From the IMG/VR virus record IMGVR_UViG_3300005290_000037, positions 1-54,300 of that record: a DNA stretch of 54,300 bases; one strand, written 5' to 3'. Source of the stretch: a virus. Each line of letters starts with the position of its first letter. The first letter of the stretch is position 1. The notes under the pieces are model-generated. The model saw only the letters and a list, made by a program, of their open reading frames with translations. It was not told where the DNA came from and searched no databases. Below are positions 25,805-33,075 of this stretch, piece by piece. The position numbers were made by a program, and so were the translations under genes.

Positions 25805-26304
25805 TGAACTCGACCGTCTTTCTGCGCACGGCGATTGAGCCAGCCATGAGCCTGCTACCGGCGCGGATGGACAGTGCTGAAGCCCGCGCGCTCATGCTGT
25901 CGATCGCCCTACAGGAATCACGGTTGCTCTACCGGCGGCAGATTGGCGGGCCGGCGCGGGGGTATACGCAATTCGAGAAGGGCGGGATCGGCGGGGTGTT
26001 GATGCACTCGGCCTCTAGTGTGCCCGCCATGCAGCTCTGTGAGGCATTGGACATCGCGTCGACGACCGACTCGATCTATCAGGCGATTGAGTTTAACGAC
26101 GTGCTCTGTGCGGGCTTGACGCGGTTGCTGCTGTGGACGTCCCCGATGGTGTTACCGGGCCTCCACGATCCCGAACGCGGCTGGGAGCTCTATGCGGAGA
26201 CGTGGCGGCCTGGGCGGCCACACCGCGTGACGTGGGACATGTTCTATGCCCATGCGTGGGAGACCGTGACCGGTGTCCCACCTGAGACGGTCCTGAAGAT
26301 ATGA
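25804..26304 (+). CDS. Lysozyme/transglycosylase-like protein (candidate endolysin)
   Basis: 166 aa from ATG 25804. LMLSIALQESRLLYRRQIGGPARGYTQFEKGG has the pattern of SLT-type muramidases: a helix ending in the catalytic Glu of ALQES, then a Gly-x-Ala-x-Gly-x-x-QF loop that shapes the active site. It would cut peptidoglycan glycan strands, either at lysis or at entry. Neighbouring holin-like genes favour lysis. The rest of the domain is not diagnostic, so family placement is moderate. Confidence 0.65.
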   Translation: MNSTVFLRTAIEPAMSLLPARMDSAEARALMLSIALQESRLLYRRQIGGPARGYTQFEKGGIGGVLMHSASSVPAMQLCEALDIASTTDSIYQAIEFNDVLCAGLTRLLLWTSPMVLPGLHDPERGWELYAETWRPGRPHRVTWDMFYAHAWETVTGVPPETVLKI

Positions 26305-26313
26305 GGCCAATTC

Positions 26314-27000
26314 ATGGATGACGCACACGGACTCGGTCGACGCTTTGCGCCCGATGATCGCGACCGACGGTTCTCGATGCAGGCGACGGTCTTTCCGCAT
26401 CCGGCCTTACCGCCGCGGCCGCGCCAGCGTCCCTACAACCTTGGCATGACGCTCGACCAGGGCGCAACGTCGCAATGCGTCGGCTACAGCTGCCGGGACA
26501 AGTTGGCCAGCGCGCCGTTTATGGTGCACGTGGATCAAGGGCCGTCAGCCTTTGAGATTTACACCGGCGCGCAGAAGGTCGACGAGTGGCCCGGTGAAGA
26601 CTACGACGGCACGTCTGTCCGTGGTGGTTTCAAGTTTCTGCAGCAGACGGGATACCTCTCCTCGTATGTCTGGGCCGCATCCCTTGAGGATTGCGTCCGG
26701 TTCCTGCGGGACGGCTACGGGACGCTGGTCCTGGGGACGAACTGGTACGACCGCATGTTTACGCCGGATGAACATGGCTTTGTGTCGCTGGCGGGTCCGA
26801 TTGCTGGCGGTCATGCGTATCACTGCTTCTGGGCGGTGCCGGAGCGCGAAGAGTTCTGGTGCAAGAACTCATGGGGACCGAGTTGGGGCATCGAACTGCA
26901 CAAACGACCCGGCTGCTTCAAGTTGCGGTACGCCGACTTCGCGCGGTTGCTATCTGAGGATGGCGAAGCAGGCGCCGGTCTCGAGATCAAGGTGAACTAA
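26314..27000 (+). CDS. Papain-like (C1) cysteine protease
   Basis: 228 aa. The catalytic Cys is in LDQGATSQCVGYSCRD, the His in IAGGHAYHCFWAV and the Asn in FWCKNSWGPSWGIEL, the canonical C1 order with the oxyanion Gln just before the Cys. There is no signal peptide or long pro-region, so it resembles a mature enzyme. GAGG precedes the ATG by 8 nt. Next to a lysozyme-like gene it may cut cell-wall peptides or act as a virion or host-directed protease. Targets are unknown. Confidence 0.85.
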   Translation: MDDAHGLGRRFAPDDRDRRFSMQATVFPHPALPPRPRQRPYNLGMTLDQGATSQCVGYSCRDKLASAPFMVHVDQGPSAFEIYTGAQKVDEWPGEDYDGTSVRGGFKFLQQTGYLSSYVWAASLEDCVRFLRDGYGTLVLGTNWYDRMFTPDEHGFVSLAGPIAGGHAYHCFWAVPEREEFWCKNSWGPSWGIELHKRPGCFKLRYADFARLLSEDGEAGAGLEIKVN

Positions 27001-27152
27001 TGGATCCAATTACCGCGGTCGCCAATGCGATCCAAGCCGTGGCCGAAATGGTCACGGAAATTAGCCAAGGCCAACCACCAGAGGTGAAGAAACAAATGTG
27101 GGAATGGTGGGTGGAAGACATCGCCTGGTGGCGTGGGCTCTTGAAGAAGTGA
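27000..27152 (+). CDS. Small Trp-rich helical protein
   Basis: 50 aa, TAATG overlap with the protease. MDPITAVANAIQAVAEMVTE then QPPEVKKQMWEWWVEDIAWW: an amphipathic helix followed by a Trp-rich helix. Short proteins of this look often sit in phage lysis cassettes, but I know no proven function. Confidence 0.6.
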   Translation: MDPITAVANAIQAVAEMVTEISQGQPPEVKKQMWEWWVEDIAWWRGLLKK

Positions 27153-27158
27153 GGCTGC

Positions 27159-27779
27159 ATGAAACTGCCTGACGACGTGAAAGCGATCCGGACGCGCTAC
27201 GTGGCCAAATATCCAGTGCCGCAAGGCACGCCCGAGACCATTGACGATCTGGTGCGGGCCTGGACGGTGCGATTCTGCGAACAGGTGCACTTCGATACCA
27301 AGGATGCGCGCTACGGGGCCAAGCGGGCGGATCCAGGGCGGCCGATCGGGAAGGACACACTGGCCCGCAACGATGCGAGTGGGCTGATCGGCTGGGATCT
27401 GCTGCTCGGGACGGGGACCGGCCATCCGACGTTGTATCCGGATCCGGATTCGCTGGCACTCGGGCCGGGCACGCCGGATGGTGGCGCGTCTGGACAAGTC
27501 TTCGTCCCGGTCGCGCCGGTGGATCATCTCGCCGGGAGTCCTGTTCCGCCAGACCCGACGCCACCGCCCTCAACGACCTACACACTGGACACGTATTTCG
27601 CGTTCAGGAACGAGCTCGAGAAGATTTACCAGGAAGAACTGTTTCGGTCGGTGGCCTGCGATCCGGACGCGATTGTGAACTGGCTGTTTCACTGGCGTGA
27701 AGAAGGCAAAGACGCGGCGTGGATAAGGGCGCGGATCAAAGAGTCGCCGGAATGGCACTCGAAGCATCCCAATGGCTGA
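27159..27779 (+). CDS. Lysis-cassette protein, unknown
   Basis: 206 aa, GAGG Shine-Dalgarno. N-terminal part includes FCEQVHFDTKDARYGAKRADPGRPIGKDTLARND, a compact alpha/beta motif. A Pro-rich linker (SPVPPDPTPPPSTTY) leads to a C-terminal helical region (ELEKIYQEELFRSVACDPDAIVNWLFHW). The arrangement, a small domain, linker and second domain, suits a wall-binding or host-interaction protein. Family not recognised. Confidence 0.6.
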   Translation: MKLPDDVKAIRTRYVAKYPVPQGTPETIDDLVRAWTVRFCEQVHFDTKDARYGAKRADPGRPIGKDTLARNDASGLIGWDLLLGTGTGHPTLYPDPDSLALGPGTPDGGASGQVFVPVAPVDHLAGSPVPPDPTPPPSTTYTLDTYFAFRNELEKIYQEELFRSVACDPDAIVNWLFHWREEGKDAAWIRARIKESPEWHSKHPNG

Positions 27780-28290
27780 ATCGACGCGTGTGCCGACGTC
27801 CAGTCCGAACCATACCGGCTGGTCATTGGAAACGGCGATCGACTATCTGTTAGCGGTGATCCGAGAGAAGGACGATCATCTGCACACGCTGGTCCTCAGT
27901 AACGATCGGCGCTATGAGGAACGGTTCGTGGCATCACAGAAGGCACTTGAACTCGGCTTAGCGGGCACGAAGTCTGAAATCAGCCTAGCGCTGGCCGCGG
28001 CCGATCGAGCGGTGCAGAAAGCCGAAATGGCGACCGAGAAGCGGTTCGAAAGCGTCAACGAGTTCAGGGGCACGCTCGATCAGCAGCAACGCACACTCAT
28101 CCCGCGCACCGAGGTCGACGTACTGGTCCGTGGTCTCGACGAAAAGATCACGCAACTCACAAAGCAGATCGACGGGATGCTTTCGGAGCGCGCGGGCATC
28201 AGGGGCGGGTGGGGGTACGCGGTAGGCGTCGTCGGGTTAATGCTCGCTGTCGGTTCACTCGTCACGATGATGCTCAGAACGATTCACTGA
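27772..28290 (+). CDS. Coiled-coil protein with C-terminal membrane helix
   Basis: 172 aa. Long charged coiled coil (residues 25-140) followed by one membrane span at the end (GWGYAVGVVGLMLAVGSLVTMML). Such tail-anchored coiled coils are common beside holins. It could be a holin partner or spanin-like component, though no signal peptide or lipobox is present. Confidence 0.6.
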   Translation: MAESTRVPTSSPNHTGWSLETAIDYLLAVIREKDDHLHTLVLSNDRRYEERFVASQKALELGLAGTKSEISLALAAADRAVQKAEMATEKRFESVNEFRGTLDQQQRTLIPRTEVDVLVRGLDEKITQLTKQIDGMLSERAGIRGGWGYAVGVVGLMLAVGSLVTMMLRTIH

Positions 28291-28299
28291 AAGGACACG

Positions 28300-28653
28300 A
28301 TGTCTGGAGACGGACAGATTACAACGGTTGTCGTCGGCGGCACAGGTGGCGGAGGGGGGACGATTACCTCTCAAAACGTCGTGACGCCTGCAGGCCAGCC
28401 AAACATCACCATTCGAGCGGTTCCTACCGCGCTCGCGTTGCTGTTTGGGACGGCGTATCAGTTTCTTGTGGTCTTCGCGGGGTTATTGTCAGCCGCAGGT
28501 CTCGGGAACAAGTTCATCCCGTTCACCGACGTCCAGACGTTGGTCGCTGGCGCAGCGTCGGCGGCAGCGATCACCGCTGGCTTTGATCTCGTCAAGAGTC
28601 TCATCGTGATCGTTGGGAAGCTCAAAGAGCGCTACCCGCTCTTGGGCGTGTAA
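28300..28653 (+). CDS. Holin-like membrane protein
   Basis: 117 aa. Gly-rich N-terminus (VVVGGTGGGGGTITS) then two hydrophobic segments, TALALLFGTAYQFLVVFAGLLSAAGLG and VAGAASAAAITAGFDLVKSLIVIVG, with a basic C-terminus (KLKERYPLL), the layout of small holins. Neighbours include a second holin-like gene and a lysozyme-like gene. Confidence 0.6.
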   Translation: MSGDGQITTVVVGGTGGGGGTITSQNVVTPAGQPNITIRAVPTALALLFGTAYQFLVVFAGLLSAAGLGNKFIPFTDVQTLVAGAASAAAITAGFDLVKSLIVIVGKLKERYPLLGV

Positions 28654-28664
28654 GGAGACAAGCA

Positions 28665-28844
28665 ATGCTGATGTTGATTCTCACGATCGCGGCACTGGGA
28701 TTTCTGGTCTGGCTAGTGACCACCTACGTCCCCATGCCGGCGCCCTTCAAAACCGTCATCTACGTGGTGGCGGTTGTCGTGCTCATCCTGTACCTGATGT
28801 CCGCATTTGGCGTCGTCGGGCCACCGGTGCCGCAGATCCGGTGA
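28665..28844 (+). CDS. Two-helix membrane protein, second holin candidate
   Basis: 59 aa with an excellent Shine-Dalgarno (AAGGAGA, about 8 nt before ATG). Two membrane helices: LMLILTIAALGFLVWLVTTYV and VIYVVAVVVLILYLMSAF, separated by a short PMPAPFKT turn. Shares TGATG with the next gene. Size and topology fit a class II holin. With the gene at 28300 this gives two candidates, so holin and antiholin is possible. Confidence 0.65.
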   Translation: MLMLILTIAALGFLVWLVTTYVPMPAPFKTVIYVVAVVVLILYLMSAFGVVGPPVPQIR

Positions 28845-28996
28845 TGGCCTCACTCGATCCGGCCATCGAACCGGAGAGCGGCGAGAGTTACAAAGTCCTG
28901 TTCGAGCGGATGAAAGCGGCGTATGTGGACGTGCTCAAGCAGTTGCGTGATCTGCTCGACGCGAAGCCTGAACATCAGAAGAGAGAACCCCTATGA
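28844..28996 (+). CDS. Small acidic helical protein
   Basis: 50 aa, TGATG overlap upstream and ATGA overlap downstream. Single helix-rich sequence (SYKVLFERMKAAYVDVLKQLRDLLDAK). Function unknown. Reliable as a gene because of coupling on both sides. Confidence 0.6.
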   Translation: MASLDPAIEPESGESYKVLFERMKAAYVDVLKQLRDLLDAKPEHQKREPL

Positions 28997-30582
28997 AGCT
29001 ACACCGTCTGCTATTGGTCGTCGCCGCCCTGAGTCTGACGGGCCTCGCGCTGTTCTCGGCGACACCCCTGACGGTGGCGCCGTATGTCGCCACCCTGGCG
29101 ATCGGGCAACACGTCCAACTGAATGCGACCGGCGGCAACGGATCCTCGAAGTGGTCTTCGTCGGCGCCGCTGATTGTTAGTGTGACGTCGAATGGCTGGG
29201 TCAACGGCGTCTCAGCCGGCACGGCGGTGATTACCGTGCGGCGGGGATCCTCCACAGCTAAGTCAACGATTACGGTGACACCGACAGCACCGCCACCGGT
29301 GATTGATCCGCCGGTGCCGCCAGAGCCTGGACCGATTCCGCCAGGTCCGGTGATTCTGGTGCCGACCTGTCAACACGATGACGTTCAATCCGCGATCGAT
29401 GCCGCGACGGATGGGACGACGGTGCAGATTGCTGCTGGGAGCTGTGTTTGGCCGCTCCACGTCGGGTGGAGTGACAAGAACATCATCGTGAAAGGGGCGG
29501 GCATCGACAAGACGGTGATTACCACGACGGGGCAGTTCAGTTGGTACATCGGGGCCAACGCGACAGGGAAAGCGCACTTCCGTCTGTCGGGCATGACGTT
29601 AGCTGGCAACATCACGAACGCGGCGATCGCCATTACGACGGAAGGCAACCCCGGCGTGAACTCCGGCTGGCGCGTCGATCACATCAAGTTCAATTTCCCG
29701 ACGGGCGAGCGGCGCGGCGTCACGGTCCGTGGCGTGACCTATGGCGTCATTGACCACAATGACTTCCTGTGGAGCAACGGTGTCGCTGTGGGTGTCGCGG
29801 CTTTCAACGCGTCAGACGCCTGCGTCTCACCACCGACCAACGCTGAGGGTAACTTCGCTAGCTCGCAACCACTCGACCTCGGTACGGCGAACGCGATCTA
29901 CGTCGAGGACAACACGTTCACCTCGCAGGGCGCGCCGATGATCGTGTATGACGACTCGGCGGGCGGCGGCCGGATGGTGTTTCGCTACAACACGGTCAAT
30001 GGCGGCTTCGTCTATTCGCATTGGACGCGCGGATGCGAGGTTGGTGGCTTCATCCACGAGATTTACAACAACACGTTCATCGGCAACGCCGACTACAACG
30101 ACTATGCCGTCCGGTTGGAATCTGGCACGGGCGTGATGTTCAACAATACGGTGCGCAGCTATCAGACGCTGCCGCCCTATGTCGTGCTTGATGATCGGCG
30201 AGCAGGCGGCAGCGGCGAGGCCTCCTTACCGTTTAACGCCTGCGACGGTAATCAGGCGTGGGATGGGAATAAAGGTGATCCGGTAGCCCCTGGCTGGCCG
30301 TGCTTCGGCCAAATTGGTCGGTCGCCAGGAAAGTCATTAGCTGCCAGCATTGCTGGAGACAAGCAAGTCTCTGCGCCGTTCTACTTCTGGAATAACGGCC
30401 TCGAGTTGACGTGTGCGTCCGGCGGTGCGTGCACGGACGTGCTGTCGGTCTGGGCCACGCCCGCGGCCTACGTGAAAGCGTCGCCCCATCCAAACGGTGA
30501 AGTGGACTACGTGATGAACGGCAAGACGCCGAAGCCTGGGTATACGCCGTTCACCTATCCGCATCCGTTGGTGACGCCGTGA
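28993..30582 (+). CDS. Secreted BIG2 and right-handed beta-helix protein
   Basis: 529 aa. An N-terminal signal peptide (basic MKLHR, then LLLVVAALSLTGLALFSAT) is followed by a BIG2-type Ig domain (about 28-95), a Pro-rich linker (PPPVIDPPVPPEPGPIPPGP) and a long beta-helix (about 130-450) resembling pectate-lyase-like or parallel-beta-helix proteins (CQHDDVQSAIDAATDGTTVQI). A signal peptide is odd for a virion protein, because virions assemble in the cytoplasm. That points to a protein exported by the infected cell, for example a glycan-degrading or surface-altering enzyme, or to a gene captured from a host. Beta-helix tail spikes are the alternative. Confidence 0.75.
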   Translation: MKLHRLLLVVAALSLTGLALFSATPLTVAPYVATLAIGQHVQLNATGGNGSSKWSSSAPLIVSVTSNGWVNGVSAGTAVITVRRGSSTAKSTITVTPTAPPPVIDPPVPPEPGPIPPGPVILVPTCQHDDVQSAIDAATDGTTVQIAAGSCVWPLHVGWSDKNIIVKGAGIDKTVITTTGQFSWYIGANATGKAHFRLSGMTLAGNITNAAIAITTEGNPGVNSGWRVDHIKFNFPTGERRGVTVRGVTYGVIDHNDFLWSNGVAVGVAAFNASDACVSPPTNAEGNFASSQPLDLGTANAIYVEDNTFTSQGAPMIVYDDSAGGGRMVFRYNTVNGGFVYSHWTRGCEVGGFIHEIYNNTFIGNADYNDYAVRLESGTGVMFNNTVRSYQTLPPYVVLDDRRAGGSGEASLPFNACDGNQAWDGNKGDPVAPGWPCFGQIGRSPGKSLAASIAGDKQVSAPFYFWNNGLELTCASGGACTDVLSVWATPAAYVKASPHPNGEVDYVMNGKTPKPGYTPFTYPHPLVTP

Positions 30583-30758
30583 CAGACGTGATCCGCCGGA
30601 GCAATTGGAAAGACGCGGGCAATGTCGCCGTACCGAAATGCCCTAAATGTGGATCTGCTAACTCGCCCCAGCAGTCGCCGATTATTGAACGTGTGAATCT
30701 GGAATATGTGTGCTTGGTGTGTTCGCACGCATGGCCCGTGGCTTCGTCTGCGGCATGA
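30579..30758 (+). CDS. Zinc-ribbon mini-protein
   Basis: 59 aa, GTG start in GTGA overlap with the beta-helix gene. CPKCGSANS ... YVCLVCSHAW gives two CxxC knuckles, a zinc ribbon. Function unknown; perhaps nucleic-acid binding. Confidence 0.6.
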   Translation: MTDVIRRSNWKDAGNVAVPKCPKCGSANSPQQSPIIERVNLEYVCLVCSHAWPVASSAA

Positions 30759-30759
30759 C

Positions 30760-30981
30760 ATGGTTACGCTTTGGTGCGTTCTCTGCGGCGAAGCCTATCG
30801 TAGTTCCGGCACGATTCCGCCGTCGTGCCCGCGATGCCTGCAGACGACGCGCTGGACGACGCGTGCGAGCGTAGACATCCCGAAAGTGCGCTATGCCCTG
30901 AGTTGGATGGATGTGCGGTTCCTGCATTCCTTGCGGATTGATCCCGAGGAGCGCCCGTTTATCGACTCTGTGGCCAGCTAG
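30760..30981 (+). CDS. Zinc-ribbon protein
   Basis: 73 aa from ATG 30760, one base after the preceding stop. The longer frame from 30706 would overlap that gene. WCVLCGEAY and CPRCLQ make a CxxC-CxxC zinc knuckle, then a charged C-terminus (LRIDPEERPFI). It is the last plus-strand gene before the immunity region. Function unknown. Confidence 0.6.
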   Translation: MVTLWCVLCGEAYRSSGTIPPSCPRCLQTTRWTTRASVDIPKVRYALSWMDVRFLHSLRIDPEERPFIDSVAS

Positions 30982-31065
30982 CGCGGGAATCCTTCAGACG
31001 TCGGCGCGTGGCAACTCAGATTCCCCTGTCTGAGTGACGGACTGGCGGCTGAGGGATTCTCGCGT
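30981..31065. terminator. Bidirectional terminator between convergent genes
   Basis: An imperfect 17-bp inverted repeat (14 of 17 positions pair) joins 30981-30997 with 31049-31065. The loop carries a perfect 6-bp hairpin, ACTCAG (31014-31019) with CTGAGT (31030-31035). It lies exactly between the convergent ends of the plus-strand zinc-ribbon gene and the minus-strand lipoprotein gene. No long U-tract is present, so termination may be partial or depend on a host factor. Confidence 0.6.
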
Positions 31066-31070
31066 TGGAA

Positions 31071-31700
31071 TCAATACGACCCGCTCGCGGTGGCGATGTT
31101 GGGGAATCCAGAAGCGAAGCCTGACCGATATAGCGCCCCGTCCTTATAGATGCCCACCGTAATCGATCCCGTGTCGCCACTGGAATCAATTTGGCAGGAG
31201 AGATACAGAAAATCGCCGGTGTTCGCTCTGGCCCAGGTGTACGAGAACGGAATACTGACGACACTTTGGTTGGTGCCCCCAGTGGCGTTGGCATAGGTGG
31301 CGCTGCAGCGGCGCGCCGTGCCGGTGATCCGATATTCCACGACCGGGGGCGCCAGTGACAGGTTGAAGTCGACATTGGTGTCGGCCGTAATGACGCGCGT
31401 CGTGCGACTCGTGATCCACCCGGTGAACTCTGCCCAAATGTCGGTCGAGCCTTCCTTGATGGCGATCGCATAGTGCCCATTGGCCGTGGTGTTGGTCGCG
31501 CCTTTCACGGCGCCTGTGGCCGTATCGAAGAAGCGCAGATAGACATTCCCGAGCGGCGCGCCGTCTGGCGCCGCATGGACGAATCCGGCGACGGTATACG
31601 TCTTCGGTGTGGGCGCTGGCGGCGTGCTCGGCGTGACGGGTGAGTCTTTGCCACAGGCGACGACTCCGGCGGCGAGCAGGCAGACCAGCATGAGGCGCAT
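31071..31700 (-). CDS. Lipoprotein with carboxypeptidase-regulatory-like domain (candidate lysogenic conversion gene)
   Basis: 209 aa from the ATG whose SD is GGAGA with a 6-nt spacer. Signal peptide MRLMLVCLLAAGVVAC ends in a lipobox (AGVVAC, Cys at the cleavage site), followed by a Pro/Thr linker and a beta-sandwich (YTVAGFVHAAPDGAPLGNVYLRFFD), like CarboxypepD_reg domains. It should be an envelope lipoprotein. It lies last in the minus-strand repressor operon, so it would be made in the lysogen. That makes surface change or superinfection exclusion a reasonable hypothesis; no such activity is shown. Confidence 0.75.
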   Translation of the reverse strand: MRLMLVCLLAAGVVACGKDSPVTPSTPPAPTPKTYTVAGFVHAAPDGAPLGNVYLRFFDTATGAVKGATNTTANGHYAIAIKEGSTDIWAEFTGWITSRTTRVITADTNVDFNLSLAPPVVEYRITGTARRCSATYANATGGTNQSVVSIPFSYTWARANTGDFLYLSCQIDSSGDTGSITVGIYKDGALYRSGFASGFPNIATASGSY

Positions 31701-31711
31701 CGGCTCTCCAG

Positions 31712-31921
31712 TCACACGGTGTAGTGATCGAGGAAGCGCTCGAGCCAGTCAAGCGCATATTCAGCGACCTTTGGGTGCATCAGTACCAGAATTTGATAGC
31801 GGTCGATCAGGGAACGTACCCGCTGCTGCTGCGGCGATGTCAACGGTGACTTCGGTGAGGAAGGCTCTGAGCCTTTCGAGTTCCTTTGCCGCTTCTGACG
31901 CGGGAACCTGACCACGGTCAT
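31712..31921 (-). CDS. Small basic protein overlapping the repressor
   Basis: 69 aa. It overlaps the 3' end of the repressor gene by about 160 bp in another frame, then continues into its own stretch (VRSLIDRYQILVLMHPKVAEYALDWLERFLDHY), which reads like a real helical protein. It ends 11 nt before the lipoprotein start. No Shine-Dalgarno is visible at its ATG, so translation may depend on coupling with the repressor. Function unknown. Confidence 0.5.
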   Translation of the reverse strand: MTVVRFPRQKRQRNSKGSEPSSPKSPLTSPQQQRVRSLIDRYQILVLMHPKVAEYALDWLERFLDHYTV

Positions 31922-32369
31922 ATATCTGAGTGTCTAGAGTCTGCCTAAGGTCGCGCTTGCCTTTCAAGCCTCTTATTGGGGCACTGTGTCGAAACCGTGC
32001 GGCTGTGGCACTTACTGACGCAGCTTCGACCAGAGCCAGAAAATGTTCTCGTGTGAATTCGTGCAATGCGCGGAAGGCGAGCACGAGGCGTTGTTCGTCG
32101 GCACTCAGATCCTTGGCTTTGACCTCGAACAATTCCCCAATCGAGACCCGAAAGTAATCCGCAATATCGTCTAAATGATCGATGGTGATCGGGTTCTCGC
32201 GGCCTGCGGTGCCGTGCTTGAAATAGCTCAGATCCTGTGTCCGAAGTTTGGTCCCACCAGGACGCTGAAAACTGAAGTCTGACAGGCGTTTCGCGGCGCC
32301 GTGCCCTTCCGCCTCAATCAATTGGCGCAGCTTCCGCCGTAAGCGCTGCGTGACGGTGGCGCGAGGCAT
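31761..32369 (-). CDS. CI-like transcriptional repressor (XRE-type HTH)
   Basis: 202 aa from ATG 32369 (MPRATVTQRLRRKLRQLI). A longer frame to 32516 would cover both promoters and is rejected. The helix-turn-helix and Xre-like region (KRLSDFSFQRPGGTKLRTQDLSYFKHGTAG ... IDHLDDIADYFRVSIGELF) lies at residues 20-85. The C-terminal part is helical and differs from lambda CI's LexA-like protease domain: no Ser-Lys protease motif is seen, so SOS-driven self-cleavage is not indicated. Transcribed from the back-to-back promoter 32380-32408. Confidence 0.85.
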   Translation of the reverse strand: MPRATVTQRLRRKLRQLIEAEGHGAAKRLSDFSFQRPGGTKLRTQDLSYFKHGTAGRENPITIDHLDDIADYFRVSIGELFEVKAKDLSADEQRLVLAFRALHEFTREHFLALVEAASVSATAARFRHSAPIRGLKGKRDLRQTLDTQIYDRGQVPASEAAKELERLRAFLTEVTVDIAAAAAGTFPDRPLSNSGTDAPKGR

Positions 32370-32379
32370 TTCGGCAGCG

Positions 32380-32408
32380 AGTATCGCGCATTCTTCACAC
32401 GCTGTAAA
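32380..32408 (-). promoter_or_regulatory. Repressor promoter (PRM-like), near-leaderless
   Basis: On the minus strand: -35 TTTACA (32403-32408), 17-bp spacer, -10 GATACT (32380-32385). The repressor ATG is 10 nt beyond the -10, so the mRNA should begin only a few bases before or at the ATG, with no room for a Shine-Dalgarno. Lambda PRM also gives a leaderless cI transcript. Confidence 0.65.
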
Positions 32409-32437
32409 CGCTAACTGGTTGCAGGCGTTAGGCTTAC
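32404..32437. promoter_or_regulatory. Candidate operator, imperfect inverted repeat
   Basis: GTAAACGCTAAC (32404-32415) against CGTTAGGCTTAC (32426-32437) forms an inverted repeat with a one-base offset. It overlaps the repressor promoter's -35. Together with GTAATTAC (32485-32492) and GAATAATTC (32501-32509) at the other promoter, it makes a plausible set of repressor/Cro binding sites. No footprint data are available. Confidence 0.45.
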
Positions 32438-32478
32438 CAGAGAGGGAAAAATATTTACGCAACGGCGGCCGAAACCGC

Positions 32479-32514
32479 TTGACAGTAATTACCAGATTGT
32501 GAATAATTCCCTCC
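32479..32514 (+). promoter_or_regulatory. Cro promoter (PR-like), near-leaderless, with operators
   Basis: -35 TTGACA (32479-32484) is a perfect match. Spacer is 17 bp and -10 is AATAAT (32502-32507). The Cro-like ATG at 32515 begins about 7 nt beyond the -10, so transcription should start at or next to the start codon. Two perfect short palindromes overlap it: GTAATTAC in the spacer and GAATAATTC over the -10, both likely operators. Confidence 0.85.
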
Positions 32515-32721
32515 ATGCCACAGCGCGTGTATCCGAACTTGGTCAGCTACTTCGACAAGACGGACGAAACGCAGCAACAAGTCGCCAGCGAGCTCGGCAT
32601 CAGCACCGCGTATATGTCGATGATCAAGTGGCGGCAACGGCAGCCCGACCTCGCGCTAGCGCTCCGCATTTCTGAGCGTTGCAACGTCCCCCTGGAAAGC
32701 CTGATCCGGAAAGCGAGCTAA
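32515..32721 (+). CDS. Cro-like repressor (XRE HTH)
   Basis: 68 aa. ETQQQVASELGISTAYMSMIKWRQRQPDLALALRISERCNVPLESLI is a textbook lambda-type helix-turn-helix (about residues 18-60). It is divergent from the CI-like gene and transcribed from a near-consensus promoter, the arrangement of a CI/Cro switch. First gene of the early rightward operon. Confidence 0.88.
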   Translation: MPQRVYPNLVSYFDKTDETQQQVASELGISTAYMSMIKWRQRQPDLALALRISERCNVPLESLIRKAS

Positions 32722-33075
32722 CGATGCGCCTAGGTTTGGGCAAATGCCGTCTCGGATCGGCTGAGTCGTTCACGATGCGGGAACCGACCTGTGAATCGTC
32801 GTTCACTATCGGAAAACGCCAGACAATAGACACTGGGTCTGATAATGGATGTTGTGTTGAATGGGAAGATTGCCGATTTCCTGAATGTGAATCGGCGCGT
32901 GCTTCTGCCCGAATCTCGTTAGCGGACCTCAAGTCTACCTCGATCGGCTGCGCGTGGCGGCGCGTTCTTCAGCGTATCGCTCAACACCAGCACGGCCAGT
33001 CTCAACCGCACTTTCTGCGCTTCGACTTCCGCCGCGCGTCTTTCCACTTCGGCTTGCCACGATTGCAGGCTCTGC
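32722..33075 (+). other. 354-bp gap after cro with operator-like repeats
   Basis: No convincing plus-strand gene. A continuous frame crosses it but has poor coding character, and a 26-codon frame at 32845-32922 is too short to judge. Two inverted repeats stand out: GTGAA-N6-TTCAC at 32791-32806 and CAGAC-N12-GTCTG at 32820-32841. A GATAAT (a -10-like word) follows at 32841-32846. This may be regulatory, for example a delayed-early promoter or an antitermination (nut-like) site. A minus-strand frame fills its right half. Confidence 0.4.

Noticed and set aside
31922-32516. Repressor starting at 32516
   Set aside because: The extra 49 residues would cross both promoters and operators and contain no HTH. 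The ATG at 32369 follows the -10 box at a sensible distance.
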